Assembly: GCF_004331385.1 (NCBI RefSeq)
Contig: NZ_SJON01000011.1
Coordinates: 1-64,000 of the forward strand
Direction of reading: 5' to 3'
From: Enterobacter quasihormaechei
GTDB taxonomy: Bacteria; Pseudomonadota; Gammaproteobacteria; Enterobacterales; Enterobacteriaceae
Length of the DNA stretch: 64,000 nt
Shown here: in pieces, positions 12,539 through 23,338 of the stretch
Numbering within the stretch: position 1 is the stretch's first letter
How the letters are laid out: each line of letters starts with the position of its first letter
Position numbers and translations under genes: made by a program
The notes under the pieces: model-generated
The model's database searches: none
The model's input: the letters and a program-made list of their open reading frames with translations, nothing else
What the model was told of the DNA's origin: nothing

Positions 12539-12664
12539 GTACAACGTCTGGAGCAGAGCGGCGTCAACACCAAAGGAATGATCCTGAACGGCGTCATTAA
12601 GCGGGCAAGCAACGCTTACGGCTACGGCTATCATCACTACGGCTACACCTATTCGAGTAACTGA
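12539..12664 (+). pseudogene. C-terminal remnant of a Wzc/Etk-type tyrosine kinase
   Basis: Right after the ligB stop, in another frame, the DNA encodes about 41 residues ending at a TGA at 12662. They include SGVNTKGMILNGVIKRAS and then a tyrosine-rich tail, YGYGYHHYGYTYSSN. That combination, a GVxxKGxxxNG strand followed by a clustered-Tyr tail, is the hallmark of the C-terminus of bacterial tyrosine autokinases that control polysaccharide export (Wzc, Etk). No start codon, Walker motifs or membrane domain remain, so it is read as the end of a deleted gene. The identification comes from motif memory, not a search. Confidence 0.6.
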
Positions 12665-12690
12665 TAATCCGGCGCCTGCCCGTTCTGACA

Positions 12691-13308
12691 TTAATGCGCA
12701 TTGTGTTTGTAATGAAAAACGGGCAGGCCAAGCTTCAGGCGCAATGCGAGCATGCGCGCGGTGAAACCAAACAGCAGCGTGGAGATAACCACCACATCGT
12801 GATTGGTGACATAGTGCTGTAAGGCAACATACAGCACTGCGGCGGCAAAGGAGATGCCGGCATACAGTTCCTTCTGGAAAACCAGCGGGATACGTTTGCA
12901 GAACATATCGCGCAGCACCCCGCCAAACACGCCCGTGATCACCGCCGCAATGGTGGCGATAACCGGGCCTTCACCCATATCGAGAGCGATTTGCGCACCA
13001 ATGATGGAAAAAACAATCAGCCCAAGCGCATCAAGCACGAGGAATAAGCGGCGCAGATGAGGCATCACCGGAGCCACAATCGTGGTGAGTACGGCTGCCG
13101 TTGCCACGATAATGACGTACTCAGGGTTTTTGACCCAGCCGAGTGGATAATGGCCAAGCAGGATATCGCGTACGGACCCGCCGCCGAGCGCAGTGGCTGT
13201 GGCAATAATGATCACGCCGAAGGTGTCCATACGGCGACGTCCGGCAGCGAGCGCGCCGGTCATGGCTTCTGCGGTAATGCCAATGAGATAGAGAACGTGA
13301 AGCAGCAT
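12691..13308 (-). CDS. yicG: TRIC-family membrane protein YicG
   Basis: Protein of 205 residues with about seven hydrophobic segments in two similar halves, each with a glycine-rich motif: [11 protein letters not shown] near 41-51 and [12 protein letters not shown] near 126-137. This is the UPF0126/TRIC (trimeric intracellular cation channel-like) family; E. coli YicG has been linked to glycine transport. It is convergent with ligB. In K-12 dinD lies between yicG and yicC, but here only about 200 bp separates them. Confidence 0.9.
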   Translation of the reverse strand: MLLHVLYLIGITAEAMTGALAAGRRRMDTFGVIIIATATALGGGSVRDILLGHYPLGWVKNPEYVIIVATAAVLTTIVAPVMPHLRRLFLVLDALGLIVFSIIGAQIALDMGEGPVIATIAAVITGVFGGVLRDMFCKRIPLVFQKELYAGISFAAAVLYVALQHYVTNHDVVVISTLLFGFTARMLALRLKLGLPVFHYKHNAH

Positions 13309-13515
13309 AAAACCTCCGGAATGAAGAAGGGGAGATTAACGATTTGTGCGGGAGATCACGATTGAGATTTTCTAAGGCGAGGTGGTTTTCCCTAAAGGAA
13401 TTTATCAGCGCACGGCGGGCAGGCTTGATTTAAGGCGGGGAGAGAGAAAGTAAGGCTAAATAAGGATTAGAAAAAGTAATGGGTGGCGTGCGAGGCAGCA
13501 CCACCCGGAAAGGGA
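13309..13515. other. yicG-yicC spacer lacking dinD
   Basis: This 207-bp gap holds no coding sequence that I can support. It contains the yicG upstream region and, at 13481-13506, a hairpin (GGGTGG paired with CCACCC) followed on the minus strand by a short T-rich stretch, a possible weak yicC terminator. K-12 carries dinD between these two genes. Confidence 0.6.
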
Positions 13516-14379
13516 TCACTCGATATTCTGGATCTGCTCGCGCATCTGCTCAATGAGGACCTTCAGTTCAATCGCTGAATTGGTCACCTCTGCATTGATA
13601 GACTTAGACGCCAGCGTGTTCGACTCGCGGTTGAACTCCTGCATCATAAAGTCGAGACGGCGGCCTACTGCTTCTTTCTTCTTCAGAATGTTGTAGGTCT
13701 CTTTAACGTGCGCTTCCAGACGATCCAGCTCTTCAGCCACGTCCACGCGCTGCGCCATCAGTACCAATTCCTGTTCCAGACGGTTGTTTTCGAGCTGGAC
13801 TTCCGCCTCTTCCAGTTTGGCGACAAGTCGCTCACGCTGCCATTGCAGCACTTCTGGCATATGAGCGCGAACTTTAGCCACTTCGGCGCTCACGCCCTCA
13901 AGACGCTGTTCAATCATTGCTTTCAGCGCCTGGCCTTCGGTTTCGCGGGCAACGATAAAGTCATCCAGCGTGCCGTCGAGTGCCGCGAGAATTTCGGCGG
14001 TAATCGCGTCCAGATCCTGCTCTCCGGCGGCCATCACGCCAGGCCAGCGCAGAATATCAACCGGGTTAATCTCGCCTTCGTCGCTTTGCATTTTGACCCA
14101 GTTCGCCGCATTAACCAGCTGTTTTGCCAGCTTTTCGTTAAGGATCAGTTCACCCTGCGCGCTGGCATCGGGCTCAAAACGCAGATTACATTCCACTTTC
14201 CCGCGGGTCAGACGCGTACGGATACGCTCACGCACCACAGGCTCCAGGCTGCGGAACTGTTCCGGCATACGGAAATATGTTTCCAGATAGCGCTGGTTTA
14301 CCGAGCGCATTTCCCAGGTAGCGCTACCCCAGCTACCCTTGATTTCACGCCGGGCGTAGGCGGTCATACTGCGGATCAT
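13516..14379 (-). CDS. yicC: YicC-family endoribonuclease
   Basis: Protein of 287 residues from the ATG at 14379, the E. coli start; another ATG two codons upstream is too close to the GGGA ribosome binding site. It has an N-terminal YicC domain (MIRSMTAYARREIKG) and a C-terminal DUF1732 region (KKKEAVGRRLDFMMQEFNRE) with predicted helices. E. coli YicC has been reported as an endoribonuclease affecting small-RNA stability. It is divergent from rph with about 125 bp between, as in E. coli. Confidence 0.92.
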   Translation of the reverse strand: MIRSMTAYARREIKGSWGSATWEMRSVNQRYLETYFRMPEQFRSLEPVVRERIRTRLTRGKVECNLRFEPDASAQGELILNEKLAKQLVNAANWVKMQSDEGEINPVDILRWPGVMAAGEQDLDAITAEILAALDGTLDDFIVARETEGQALKAMIEQRLEGVSAEVAKVRAHMPEVLQWQRERLVAKLEEAEVQLENNRLEQELVLMAQRVDVAEELDRLEAHVKETYNILKKKEAVGRRLDFMMQEFNRESNTLASKSINAEVTNSAIELKVLIEQMREQIQNIE

Positions 14380-14504
14380 AGACATTCCCGTTTTTAAAGG
14401 AGAGATGGGGGGATTATAGCTTTCAGGGGCTTCTCAGGATAGGAATAAGCGTCCTTTATCCGTATAATGCGCAGCCACATTCGTTTCAAGCCGGAGAATC
14501 CATC

Positions 14505-15221
14505 ATGCGTCCAGCAGGTCGTAGCGCCAATCAGGTGCGCCCCGTCACCCTGACCCGTAACTATACAAAACACGCTGAAGGCTCCGTGCTGGTTGAGTTT
14601 GGTGACACCAAAGTGCTTTGCACCGCGTCCATCGAAGAGGGCGTGCCTCGCTTCCTGAAAGGTCAGGGCCAGGGCTGGATCACCGCCGAATACGGCATGT
14701 TGCCGCGCGCAACCCATACCCGTAATGCCCGTGAAGCGGCAAAGGGTAAGCAGGGCGGGCGTACTATGGAGATCCAGCGCCTGATCGCGCGTGCGCTCCG
14801 CGCCGCGGTTGACCTGAAAACGCTGGGCGAGTTCACCATCACCCTGGACTGCGACGTGATCCAGGCCGATGGCGGCACGCGTACCGCCTCCATTACCGGC
14901 GCCTGCGTGGCGCTGGCAGATGCGCTGAACAAGCTGGTTGCCGCCGGTAAGCTGAAAACCAACCCGATGAAAGGGATGGTTGCCGCTGTCTCCGTCGGTA
15001 TCGTTAACGGCGAAGCACTTTGCGATCTGGAATACGTTGAAGATTCTGCCGCAGAAACCGACATGAACGTGGTGATGACCGAAGATGGTCGCATCATTGA
15101 AGTGCAGGGCACGGCGGAAGGCGAGCCATTCACCCATGAAGAGCTGCTCACCTTGCTGGCGTTGGCCCGAGGGGGTATCGAATCCATTGTAACGACGCAG
15201 AAAGCGGCGTTAGAAAATTGA
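14505..15221 (+). CDS. rph: Ribonuclease PH
   Basis: Protein of 238 residues, full length. It is a phosphate-dependent 3'-5' exoribonuclease that trims tRNA 3' ends and works as a hexameric ring. The start ([20 protein letters not shown]) and the [20 protein letters not shown] active-site region are intact. The frame is uninterrupted to the TGA at 15219, unlike MG1655, which carries the rph-1 frameshift. Translation of the end of rph normally controls the pyrE attenuator 5 bp downstream. Confidence 0.97.
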   Translation: MRPAGRSANQVRPVTLTRNYTKHAEGSVLVEFGDTKVLCTASIEEGVPRFLKGQGQGWITAEYGMLPRATHTRNAREAAKGKQGGRTMEIQRLIARALRAAVDLKTLGEFTITLDCDVIQADGGTRTASITGACVALADALNKLVAAGKLKTNPMKGMVAAVSVGIVNGEALCDLEYVEDSAAETDMNVVMTEDGRIIEVQGTAEGEPFTHEELLTLLALARGGIESIVTTQKAALEN

Positions 15222-15225
15222 TTTT

Positions 15226-15253
15226 AAGGCGACCAATGAGTCGCCTTTTTTTT
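15226..15253 (+). promoter_or_regulatory. pyrE attenuator hairpin
   Basis: AAGGCGAC at 15226-15233 pairs with GTCGCCTT at 15240-15247 around a 6-nt loop, followed by T residues to 15253. This is a strong intrinsic terminator between rph and pyrE. In E. coli the same element senses UTP: ribosomes close behind a pausing polymerase at the end of rph disrupt the hairpin and let pyrE be transcribed. The position next to the rph stop supports the same mechanism here. Confidence 0.85.
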
Positions 15254-15288
15254 GCCTGTAAGACAGAAAAAACGAAAGGAGCAAATCC

Positions 15289-15930
15289 ATGAAATCGTAT
15301 CAGCGCCAGTTTATTGAGTTTGCGCTTAACAAGCAGGTACTTAAGTTTGGCGAGTTCACGCTGAAATCGGGGCGTAAAAGCCCGTATTTCTTCAACGCCG
15401 GGCTGTTCAATACCGGGCGCGACCTGGCACTGTTAGGCCGTTTCTATGCCGAAGCGCTGGTGGATTCCGGGATTGATTTCGACCTGCTGTTTGGCCCCGC
15501 GTACAAGGGCATTCCGATTGCAACCACCACGGCGGTGGCGCTGTCGGAGCACCATGACCGCGACGTGCCATACTGCTTTAACCGTAAAGAGGCCAAAACC
15601 CACGGTGAAGGCGGCAATCTGGTAGGCAGTGCGTTGCAGGGCCGCGTGATGCTGGTCGATGACGTGATCACCGCAGGCACCGCAATCCGTGAATCGATGG
15701 AGATTATCCAGGCTAACGGTGCAACGCTTGCGGGCGTGCTGATTTCGCTCGATCGTCAGGAGCGCGGGCGCGGCGACATCTCTGCTATTCAGGAAGTGGA
15801 ACGCGATTATGGCTGCAAGGTCACGTCGATTATTACCCTGAAAGACCTGATTGCGTATCTGGAAGAGAAGCCTGAGATGGCGGACCATCTGGCAGCGGTA
15901 AAAACGTATCGCGAAGCGTTCGGGGTTTAA
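15289..15930 (+). CDS. pyrE: Orotate phosphoribosyltransferase
   Basis: Protein of 213 residues that joins orotate to PRPP to form OMP in pyrimidine synthesis. The PRPP-binding motif [13 protein letters not shown] lies at residues 120-132, and the flexible catalytic loop [17 protein letters not shown] at about 97-113. A GAAAGGAG ribosome binding site precedes the ATG. It is downstream of the attenuator and probably cotranscribed with rph. Confidence 0.97.
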   Translation: MKSYQRQFIEFALNKQVLKFGEFTLKSGRKSPYFFNAGLFNTGRDLALLGRFYAEALVDSGIDFDLLFGPAYKGIPIATTTAVALSEHHDRDVPYCFNRKEAKTHGEGGNLVGSALQGRVMLVDDVITAGTAIRESMEIIQANGATLAGVLISLDRQERGRGDISAIQEVERDYGCKVTSIITLKDLIAYLEEKPEMADHLAAVKTYREAFGV

Positions 15931-15934
15931 TTGC

Positions 15935-16005
15935 GTTGCCCGGTGGCGCGACGCTTACCGGGCCAACCCGTTCGTAGGCCAGATAAGGCGAAGCCGCCAT
16001 CCGGC
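15935..16005. repeat. BIME: two REP elements in opposite orientation
   Basis: Between the convergent pyrE and slmA lie a REP unit at about 15937-15964 (GCCCGGTGGCGCGACGCTT then ACCGGGCC) and an oppositely oriented unit at 15973-16005 (GTAGGCC to CCGGC). Together they form a bacterial interspersed mosaic element. Such pairs bind gyrase or IHF in relatives and protect or end transcripts, fitting a convergent gene junction. Confidence 0.85.
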
Positions 16006-16012
16006 GATGGCG

Positions 16013-16609
16013 TTACTGCAATTGTGCTGCCACTAACGGCCAGCGGGCGTCAAAATCGTCCGTTGGTCGGTATTTAAATTCGCTGCGCACAAACCGAGAG
16101 AGCATCCCCTCGCAAAATGCCAGGATCTGGCTTGCCAGCAGGGTCTCATCAGTTGTATACCCCTCACCTTCCCGCATTTTTTTCTCGCGCAGAACCTGAC
16201 GCAGCTGAGCTTCGATACGCTCAAAAAGCTGATTTATACGGCCTTGCAGACGATCCTGTTCAAACATCAGCGCGTGGCCGGTCAGAATACGGGTCAGACC
16301 CGGGTTACGTTCACCAAAGCCCAGAATCAGCAGCACAATCAGACGCAGACGCGCGCTGGTGTCTTTTTCATCTTTCAGAATCAGGTTGATGCGCGTGATC
16401 AGGCTATCTTCAATAAACTCGATCAGGCTGTCGAACATCCGGGTTTTACTCGGAAAATGACGATACAGCGCCGCTTCTGATACGCCCACAGAGGCCGCCA
16501 GCTTTGCGGTGGTGATGCGTTGACTGCCGTCGCTGGATTCAAGCATCAGAGCCAGAGATTGAAGTATTTCTTCGCGACGATTCCTTTTCGCGGTTTGTTT
16601 TTCTGCCAT
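16013..16609 (-). CDS. slmA: Nucleoid occlusion factor SlmA
   Basis: Protein of 198 residues, a TetR-family DNA-binding protein that blocks FtsZ ring assembly over the nucleoid. The helix-turn-helix is at about residues 30-55 ([21 protein letters not shown]). The start ([20 protein letters not shown]) matches E. coli SlmA. It follows dut in the same direction, as in E. coli, with about 120 bp between that contains a small palindrome (CCGCAAAC and GTTTGCGG, 16665-16684). Confidence 0.96.
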   Translation of the reverse strand: MAEKQTAKRNRREEILQSLALMLESSDGSQRITTAKLAASVGVSEAALYRHFPSKTRMFDSLIEFIEDSLITRINLILKDEKDTSARLRLIVLLILGFGERNPGLTRILTGHALMFEQDRLQGRINQLFERIEAQLRQVLREKKMREGEGYTTDETLLASQILAFCEGMLSRFVRSEFKYRPTDDFDARWPLVAAQLQ

Positions 16610-16730
16610 GTTACAAAATACCCCTGAAAATAAGCACTTGTCAGGCTGGCAACCACACAGCGACCCGCAAACTGACGTTTGCGGTTTGTTATTGCATTAT
16701 GGCGCTGTGAGATGCGTGTTTGTCGGGCGG

Positions 16731-17189
16731 TTATTTGCGCCCGGAATGGCCGAAGCCGCCTTCGCCACGGTCGGTGGCGTCGAAGTCTGCCACCAGGTTA
16801 AATTCTGCCTGCACCACCGGTACAAACACCATCTGCGCGATACGCTCGCCCGGCTCAATGGTGAAGCTGTCCTGGCCACGGTTCCAGACGGAGACCATCA
16901 GCTGACCCTGATAGTCAGAGTCGATCAGGCCGACCAGATTACCCAGCACGACGCCATGCTTATGGCCCAGGCCAGAGCGCGGCAGGATCACTGCTGCCAG
17001 TGACGGGTCAGCAATGTGAATCGCCAGTCCGGTCGGGATCAGGGTCGTTGCACCCGGCGCCAGTTCTACGGCGTCGTCGAGACAGGCGCGCAGGTCAAGA
17101 CCGGCAGAGCCGGAGGTGGCATACGTTGGCAGCGGAAATTGCTCGCCAACGCGCGGGTCCAGAATCTTAACGTCGATTTTTTTCATCAT
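16731..17189 (-). CDS. dut: Deoxyuridine triphosphatase (dUTPase)
   Basis: Protein of 152 residues from the first of two adjacent ATGs (17189; the next is 17186). It hydrolyses dUTP to dUMP and pyrophosphate, keeping uracil out of DNA and supplying dTMP synthesis. Trimeric dUTPase motifs are visible: SGSAGLDL near 26-33, [10 protein letters not shown] at 70-79, catalytic D90 in GLIDSDYQG, and the glycine-rich C-terminal tail [12 protein letters not shown]. It overlaps the end of coaBC by 23 bp in another frame, as in E. coli. An upstream in-frame extension lies inside coaBC and was rejected. Confidence 0.95.
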   Translation of the reverse strand: MMKKIDVKILDPRVGEQFPLPTYATSGSAGLDLRACLDDAVELAPGATTLIPTGLAIHIADPSLAAVILPRSGLGHKHGVVLGNLVGLIDSDYQGQLMVSVWNRGQDSFTIEPGERIAQMVFVPVVQAEFNLVADFDATDRGEGGFGHSGRK

Positions 17190-18381
17190 AACGGGTAACG
17201 ATCTCGTCCAGTAATTGTTGGCCCAGGAGTGCTTTGCGCTCAAGCGGTAAGACTTTATCTCCATCCTGCCAGAAAAGGTGCAATGCGTTGCTGTCGCTGT
17301 TAAATCCTTGCGTGGACAGCGATACGTCGTTCGCGCAAATTAAATCGAGGTTTTTGCGGGTACGTTTTTGCCGGGCATATTCTTCCACATTATTCGTTTC
17401 TGCGGCAAACCCAACAACGTAAGGACGATGAGTTTTCAATGCGGCGACACCGGCAACGATATCCGGGTTCTTCACCATTTTTATTGTTAATTCATCGCCT
17501 TGCTTTTTAATTTTGGCGTCAGCAATGGTTTCAGCACGGTAATCAGCGACGGCCGCACAGCCGATAAAAATATGCTGCTGTTGTGCATGCGCCTGTACGG
17601 CGGCGTTCATTTCCAGCGCGGTCGTCACATCAATACGTTGCACAAACGCCGGTGTGGTAAGCGACACCGGGCCGCTCACCAGCGTGACGTTCGCGCCGCG
17701 TTTGGCCGCCGCGGCGGCAATGGCAAAGCCCATTTTGCCGGAGCTGTGATTGGTGATGTAACGCACCGGATCCAGCGGCTCGCGCGTTGGGCCCGCGGTA
17801 ATCATGATGTTGAGATGTTGCAGATCGTTGACAGGCGAGAAATGGGCGGCGGCCATATCAACAATCGTCAATGGGTCGAGCATACGGCCCGGCCCCACGT
17901 CGCCACAGGCCTGGCTGCCGCTGTCCGGTCCCCAAATCAGCAGGCCGCGCGCGGCCAGCGTTTCCAGATTATGCTGGGTGGCGGCATTGCGGTACATCTG
18001 CTGGTTCATGGCGGGCACAACCGCGACGGGCGCAGGCGTGGCGAGGCAAATGGTCGATACCAGATCGTTCGCCATTCCCGCCGCCACGCGGGCAATTACA
18101 TCTGCCGTGGCGGGGGCAAGGATAACCAGATCGGCCCATTTCCCCAGCTCAATGTGGCCCATTGCGGCTTCGGCCGCCGGGTCGAGAAGGCTGTCGGATA
18201 CTGGGTATCCCGAGACGGCTTGCAGGCTTAGCGGGGTGATAAAGGCTTTGCCGCCTTCGGTGATCGCGACCCGTACGTCGGCCCCGCGCTCGCGCAAACG
18301 GCGCACAAGGTCTAGCGTTTTATAGGCAGCAATACCGCCGCTTACGCCAAGAACGATTTTTTTACCGGCCAGGCTCATCAT
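17167..18381 (-). CDS. coaBC: Bifunctional CoaBC (phosphopantothenoylcysteine synthetase/decarboxylase)
   Basis: Protein of 404 residues (E. coli has 406). It performs two steps of coenzyme A synthesis: CTP-dependent joining of cysteine to 4'-phosphopantothenate, then FMN-dependent decarboxylation. The N-terminal CoaC flavoprotein domain has [10 protein letters not shown] and the PAMNQQMY signature. The C-terminal CoaB part begins near residue 190 with [14 protein letters not shown] and carries NHSSGKMG and the NDV substrate loop (CANDVS). An AGGAA ribosome binding site precedes the double ATG at 18381. It is divergent from radC. Confidence 0.96.
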   Translation of the reverse strand: MMSLAGKKIVLGVSGGIAAYKTLDLVRRLRERGADVRVAITEGGKAFITPLSLQAVSGYPVSDSLLDPAAEAAMGHIELGKWADLVILAPATADVIARVAAGMANDLVSTICLATPAPVAVVPAMNQQMYRNAATQHNLETLAARGLLIWGPDSGSQACGDVGPGRMLDPLTIVDMAAAHFSPVNDLQHLNIMITAGPTREPLDPVRYITNHSSGKMGFAIAAAAAKRGANVTLVSGPVSLTTPAFVQRIDVTTALEMNAAVQAHAQQQHIFIGCAAVADYRAETIADAKIKKQGDELTIKMVKNPDIVAGVAALKTHRPYVVGFAAETNNVEEYARQKRTRKNLDLICANDVSLSTQGFNSDSNALHLFWQDGDKVLPLERKALLGQQLLDEIVTRYDEKNRR

Positions 18382-18550
18382 GATTCTTTCCTGTTGGGTT
18401 CACCAGAGAGCGGGCATTTTATCACAATCCCTAAAACGGGGTGATGATGTCCTTTATTCACTTTGCGAGGCGTTACGCAAGAACGAAACGTCAGCGTCGA
18501 GCCCCGAATTTGCCTGTGGCAGCATAATGGCAAACAGAAGGAGGCCGGGC

Positions 18551-19216
18551 ATGGAAGAGACTGAACTGCTGCTACCGCGTGAAAAAATGCTGCGCCATGG
18601 CGTCACGTTGCTGAAAGACGACGAGCTGCTGGCGCTCTTTTTACGCACCGGCACGCAGGGAAAAACGGTATTTACGCTGGCGAAAGAGCTGATAGACCAT
18701 TTTGGTTCACTGCATGGTTTGCTGACCGCCGAGCTGGAGGCGTTTACGCACGTGGAGGGCATCGGCGTGGCGAAATATGCCCAGCTGCGGGGCATTGCGG
18801 AGCTTGCCCGGCGATTTTATAACGTGCGTATGGAGGAAGAAGACCCGATCCTGACCCCGGACATGACCCGCGAATTTCTGCAAAGCCAGCTCTCCGATCT
18901 GGAGCGGGAGATCTTCATGGTGATCTTTCTCGACAACAAAAACCGGGTACTGAAACATACCCGCCTTTTTTCGGGAACATTGAGCCATGTTGAGGTGCAT
19001 CCGCGTGAAATTGTGCGGGAAGCGATAAAAGTGAATGCAGCCGGCGTGATCCTCGCGCATAATCACCCCTCTGGCTGTGCAGAACCAAGCAGAGCTGACA
19101 AAGCCATTACCGAACGTATTATCAAATGCTGTCAATTCATGGACATTCGTGTGCTGGACCATCTGATAATTGGCCGCGGAGAGTACATTTCTTTTGCCGA
19201 ACGTGGCTGGATTTAG
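18551..19216 (+). CDS. radC: RadC-family JAB-domain protein
   Basis: Protein of 221 residues from the ATG at 18551, chosen because GGAGG at 18540-18544 is well spaced and the start fits E. coli RadC; longer in-frame extensions lack support. An N-terminal helix-hairpin-helix region ([15 protein letters not shown]) is followed by a JAB/MPN domain with E120, H170-x-H172 and D183 (AHNHPSG plus SRADK), the expected zinc ligands. The old link to radiation resistance has been questioned and the true role is unknown. Confidence 0.92.
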   Translation: MEETELLLPREKMLRHGVTLLKDDELLALFLRTGTQGKTVFTLAKELIDHFGSLHGLLTAELEAFTHVEGIGVAKYAQLRGIAELARRFYNVRMEEEDPILTPDMTREFLQSQLSDLEREIFMVIFLDNKNRVLKHTRLFSGTLSHVEVHPREIVREAIKVNAAGVILAHNHPSGCAEPSRADKAITERIIKCCQFMDIRVLDHLIIGRGEYISFAERGWI

Positions 19217-19258
19217 GCCTTTTCTCGCGATCCATCGGGATCTTTGTCTGTTCGGGAC

Positions 19259-19287
19259 TTGAGCACACCGCCGAGTCAGCGTATACT
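19259..19287 (+). promoter_or_regulatory. Sigma-70 promoter for rpmB-rpmG
   Basis: TTGAGC at 19259-19264 and TATACT at 19282-19287 are separated by exactly 17 bp. They lie about 145 bp before rpmB in a 217-bp gap after radC. The resulting leader of about 140 nt is long for a ribosomal protein operon and contains several short inverted repeats, so it may host control, but I recognise no known motif. Confidence 0.7.
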
Positions 19288-19412
19288 ACGCCACCTTTGA
19301 GAATCTCGGGTTTGGCATTTGGGCCTGGCAATCGAGAGTTCAATAGAACTATGCGATGACCGGGCTGTAAAGCCTGACGAGGCGCCGATACCCCATACGA
19401 AGCTCGAGCTAA

Positions 19413-19670
<258 letters not shown>

Positions 19671-19689
19671 GTACTTAAAGAGGAAATAA

Positions 19690-19860
<171 letters not shown>

Positions 19861-19880
19861 TTTTAGTCTCCTTGTATTGA

Positions 19881-19906
19881 AAAACCCCGCATCTGCGGGG
19901 TTTTTT
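19881..19906 (+). terminator. Intrinsic terminator after rpmG
   Basis: AAAACCCCGC pairs with GCGGGGTTTT around a short loop, followed by T residues to 19906. It separates the ribosomal protein unit from mutM, although E. coli shows some readthrough into mutM. Confidence 0.92.
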
Positions 19907-19932
19907 GCATTCTGCATCTCAACGGAGGAACC

Positions 19933-20742
19933 ATGCCTGAATTACCTGAGGTAGAGACCAGCCGCCGCGGTATTGAGCCGCATCTGGTCGGCGCGACTAT
20001 TCTTCATGCTGTCGTTCGCAACGGGCGTCTGCGCTGGCCGGTTTCCGATGAGATCCACGCGTTAAGCGATAAACCCGTCCTGAGCGTGCAGCGCCGCGCG
20101 AAATACCTGCTGCTGGAGCTGCCTGACGGCTGGATCATTATCCATCTGGGCATGTCGGGCAGTCTGCGCATCATCACCGAAGAATTGCCTGCGGAAAAGC
20201 ACGATCACGTTGACCTGGTGATGAGCAACGGCAAAGTGCTGCGTTATACCGACCCGCGTCGCTTTGGCGCATGGCTGTGGACCAAAGAGCTGGAAGGGCA
20301 CAACGTGCTGGCGCATCTCGGGCCTGAGCCGCTCTCTGAGGCGTTTAACGCGGATTATCTCAAAGAGAAGTGTGCGAAGAAGAAGACCCCGATTAAACCC
20401 TGGCTGATGGATAATAAGCTGGTGGTGGGCGTGGGGAATATCTATGCCAGTGAATCGCTGTTTGCCGCCGGGATCCATCCCGATCGGCTGGCCTCTTCGC
20501 TGTCGGCACAGGAGTGCGAGCTGCTGGTCAGAGTGATTAAAGCGGTACTGCTGCGCTCAATTGAGCAGGGCGGGACGACGCTGAAGGATTTCCTGCAAAG
20601 CGACGGGAAGCCGGGCTATTTTGCGCAGGAGTTGCAGGTTTATGGCCGTAAGGGTGAGCCATGCAGGGCCTGCGGGACGCCGATTATTGCCACGAAGCAT
20701 GCCCAGCGGGCCACGTTCTACTGCCGTCAGTGCCAGAAGTAA
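19933..20742 (+). CDS. mutM: Formamidopyrimidine-DNA glycosylase MutM (Fpg)
   Basis: Protein of 269 residues, full length. It removes 8-oxoguanine and formamidopyrimidines from DNA and cleaves the abasic site. After Met removal the catalytic P2 and E3 are present ([18 protein letters not shown]). The H2TH helix region ([14 protein letters not shown]) and the C-terminal zinc finger (CRACGTPII with YCRQCQK) are intact. GGAGG lies a few bases before the ATG. It is convergent with coaD. Confidence 0.97.
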   Translation: MPELPEVETSRRGIEPHLVGATILHAVVRNGRLRWPVSDEIHALSDKPVLSVQRRAKYLLLELPDGWIIIHLGMSGSLRIITEELPAEKHDHVDLVMSNGKVLRYTDPRRFGAWLWTKELEGHNVLAHLGPEPLSEAFNADYLKEKCAKKKTPIKPWLMDNKLVVGVGNIYASESLFAAGIHPDRLASSLSAQECELLVRVIKAVLLRSIEQGGTTLKDFLQSDGKPGYFAQELQVYGRKGEPCRACGTPIIATKHAQRATFYCRQCQK

Positions 20743-20744
20743 GG

Positions 20745-21227
<483 letters not shown>

Positions 21228-21998
21228 TCACGTTTTCTCTGAGTAGCCGCGGTTCAGCGCCCACAGCTCGGTGTATTTGTTGAAAGTATACTGGGCATTG
21301 ACCACCGCCAGTAACCAGCCCTGTTTGCCGTCCAGCACGCCGCCGCGCAGCAGCAGCGTTTTCAGAAACGCGCCCAGCGTGTGGGTGAAGATACCCGTCA
21401 GCGTGGCCTTCTTGCCGCGCTGGTGGCGTTCCTGCGCCCATGCGGTGGCATAGTTGAGCTGTTTACACTGGAAGCTGGCGAAATCACGGCAGGTCAGATG
21501 AAGCAGATCGCCCGTCAGGGGGATCACCTGAGCGTTATCGCAGGCCAGCGACTCATGAACAAGGTTATCGTTGTACTGATAACGCTCGCGCGCATAGAGG
21601 CGCATCACGCGGTCGGGATACCATCCGCTGTGGCGCATAAAGCGGCCCAGGAAATAGTTACGGCGCGCGATACTGTAGACCGCGCCAGGCTGCGGCGCGG
21701 CAAGCACCGTTTGAATGGCCTGCCGGAGTTCCGGGGTGACGCGCTCGTCGGTGTCGATCATCAGCACATAATCGCCCGTGGCGAAACCCTGCGCACGCTG
21801 GCGCTGAATGCCGTAGCCCTGCCAGTCGGTGTCGGTAAAGACTTTTGCGCCCGCAGCTCGGGCAACGTCCACCGTGTTGTCCGTGCTTCCGGAGTCGAGA
21901 ATGACGATTTCGTCAGCCCAGGCAACGGAGGCCAGGCAATCCGGAAGCAGGTCGGCGGCGTTTTTGGCGATCATCACGACCGACAGACGCGTTGACAT
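21228..21998 (-). CDS. waaE: LPS core beta-glucosyltransferase WaaE (KdtX)
   Basis: Protein of 256 residues, a GT2 enzyme of the WaaE/KdtX family. In Klebsiella and Serratia WaaE adds a beta-1,4-glucose to the first heptose of the inner core, a step E. coli K-12 lacks. Visible features are the GT2 start [29 protein letters not shown] at about 33-43, and the metal-binding DTDER at about 82-86. It overlaps the waaA stop by one base and precedes coaD, the standard Klebsiella-type order waaA-waaE-coaD. Confidence 0.92.
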   Translation of the reverse strand: MSTRLSVVMIAKNAADLLPDCLASVAWADEIVILDSGSTDNTVDVARAAGAKVFTDTDWQGYGIQRQRAQGFATGDYVLMIDTDERVTPELRQAIQTVLAAPQPGAVYSIARRNYFLGRFMRHSGWYPDRVMRLYARERYQYNDNLVHESLACDNAQVIPLTGDLLHLTCRDFASFQCKQLNYATAWAQERHQRGKKATLTGIFTHTLGAFLKTLLLRGGVLDGKQGWLLAVVNAQYTFNKYTELWALNRGYSEKT

Positions 21999-23272
21999 CA
22001 GTGGCTCCGCTGCGGCAGATAAGGTTGCAGAAGTTGCAGCAGACGGGTCAGTGCGCCCTGGTTCTGATGCAGGACTTCAACGGCATGACGACCGTACCAC
22101 AGGCGGTAATCTTCGTCAGTCAGAAGGGTAGAGACCTCTTTGACCACCGAATCCGCGTCGGTCACAGTGATTAAGCCGTCGGCTTGCTGCAATTTAGCGC
22201 AGATATCTTTGAAGTTAAACGTGTGCGGCCCCATCAGAACAGGGATGGCGTGGGCCGCCGGCTCCAGCGGGTTATGGCCACCGCGCTCTACCAGGCTGCC
22301 GCCGACAAAGGCGAGATCCGCAATGCCGTACAGCAGCATCAGTTCGCCCATCGTATCGCCAATCACCACCTGCGTACTGCCTGAGGGGATTTCCCCGCTG
22401 CTGCGCAGGGTGAAGCTGAAACCGCCTTTTTGCACCATCTCGCGGGCATCTTTGAAACGCTCCGGATGGCGGGGAACCAGAATCAGCAGTAAATCAGGGA
22501 ATTTTTCCAGCAGCTGGCGGTGAGCCTGAAGAATAATCGCTTCTTCGCCGTCATGGGTGCTGGTGGCAATCCAGACCTGACGACGCGGCGCCCACTGTCG
22601 ACGCAGCGTGACCGCACGGGCGGCGAGTTCTGGAGTGACGGAAATATCGAACTTCAGGCTACCCGTGACCGCAAGCTGGTTGCGTTTCAGCCCGAGGGCG
22701 ATAAAGCGCGCGGCATCTTCTTCGTTCTGCGCGGCAATCAGCGTGATTTTGCTGAGCAGGCGACGCATAAACTTACCCAGCTTGCCGTACCCTTTCGCCG
22801 AGCGTTCTGACAGACGCGCGTTGGCGATAACCAAAGGGATTTTACGGGCATGCAGGGCGGAAATCATATTCGGCCACAGTTCGGTTTCCATGACGATCAC
22901 CAGTTTAGGGCGAACGGTATTGAGGAAACGGTTCATGGCGCAGGGAAGATCGTACGGCAGATAGACGTGATGCACATCTTTACCGAAAGCAGACATCACA
23001 CGCTCTGAGCCGGTTGGCGTCATCGTGGTGACGGTGATGGGCAGCGACGGATAGCGGTGGCGCAGGGCACGCACCAGCGGAATGGCCGCCAGCGTTTCCC
23101 CGACTGACACGGAATGCAGCAGAATACCGTCCGGCGCCACTTTATTGCGGCAGTAGCCATAGCGTTCGGCCCAGCGTTTACGGTACGCAGGCGCTTTACG
23201 GCTACGGAGCAACAGTCGCAGCCATACCAGTGGCTGAATGATGTAGAGCAGGGCGGTATACAACAATTCCAA
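21998..23272 (-). CDS. waaA: Kdo transferase WaaA
   Basis: Protein of 424 residues (E. coli has 425). This GT30 enzyme adds two Kdo sugars to lipid IVA at the inner face of the inner membrane, an essential LPS step. An N-terminal hydrophobic anchor precedes the HSVSVGET motif. The C-terminal half has [19 protein letters not shown] and MGPHTFNF. The start appears to be TTG (23272), aligned with the second residue of E. coli WaaA; no in-frame ATG lies just upstream. GGAT lies about 8 bp upstream as a possible ribosome binding site. Confidence 0.94.
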   Translation of the reverse strand: MELLYTALLYIIQPLVWLRLLLRSRKAPAYRKRWAERYGYCRNKVAPDGILLHSVSVGETLAAIPLVRALRHRYPSLPITVTTMTPTGSERVMSAFGKDVHHVYLPYDLPCAMNRFLNTVRPKLVIVMETELWPNMISALHARKIPLVIANARLSERSAKGYGKLGKFMRRLLSKITLIAAQNEEDAARFIALGLKRNQLAVTGSLKFDISVTPELAARAVTLRRQWAPRRQVWIATSTHDGEEAIILQAHRQLLEKFPDLLLILVPRHPERFKDAREMVQKGGFSFTLRSSGEIPSGSTQVVIGDTMGELMLLYGIADLAFVGGSLVERGGHNPLEPAAHAIPVLMGPHTFNFKDICAKLQQADGLITVTDADSVVKEVSTLLTDEDYRLWYGRHAVEVLHQNQGALTRLLQLLQPYLPQRSH

Positions 23273-23338
23273 GCGATTATCCGTTTTTTTAGTTTCGGCC
23301 GGGAAATTCTAAGCATTTAAGCGTGCTAAAGCTATCTC

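Noticed and set aside
14505-15221. Possible rph frameshift like that in MG1655
   Set aside because: The frame is intact for the full 238 codons with a normal C-terminus.
18380-18550. Longer radC reading frame
   Set aside because: The extra 57 codons overlap the coaBC promoter region and match no RadC; GGAGG points to the ATG at 18551.
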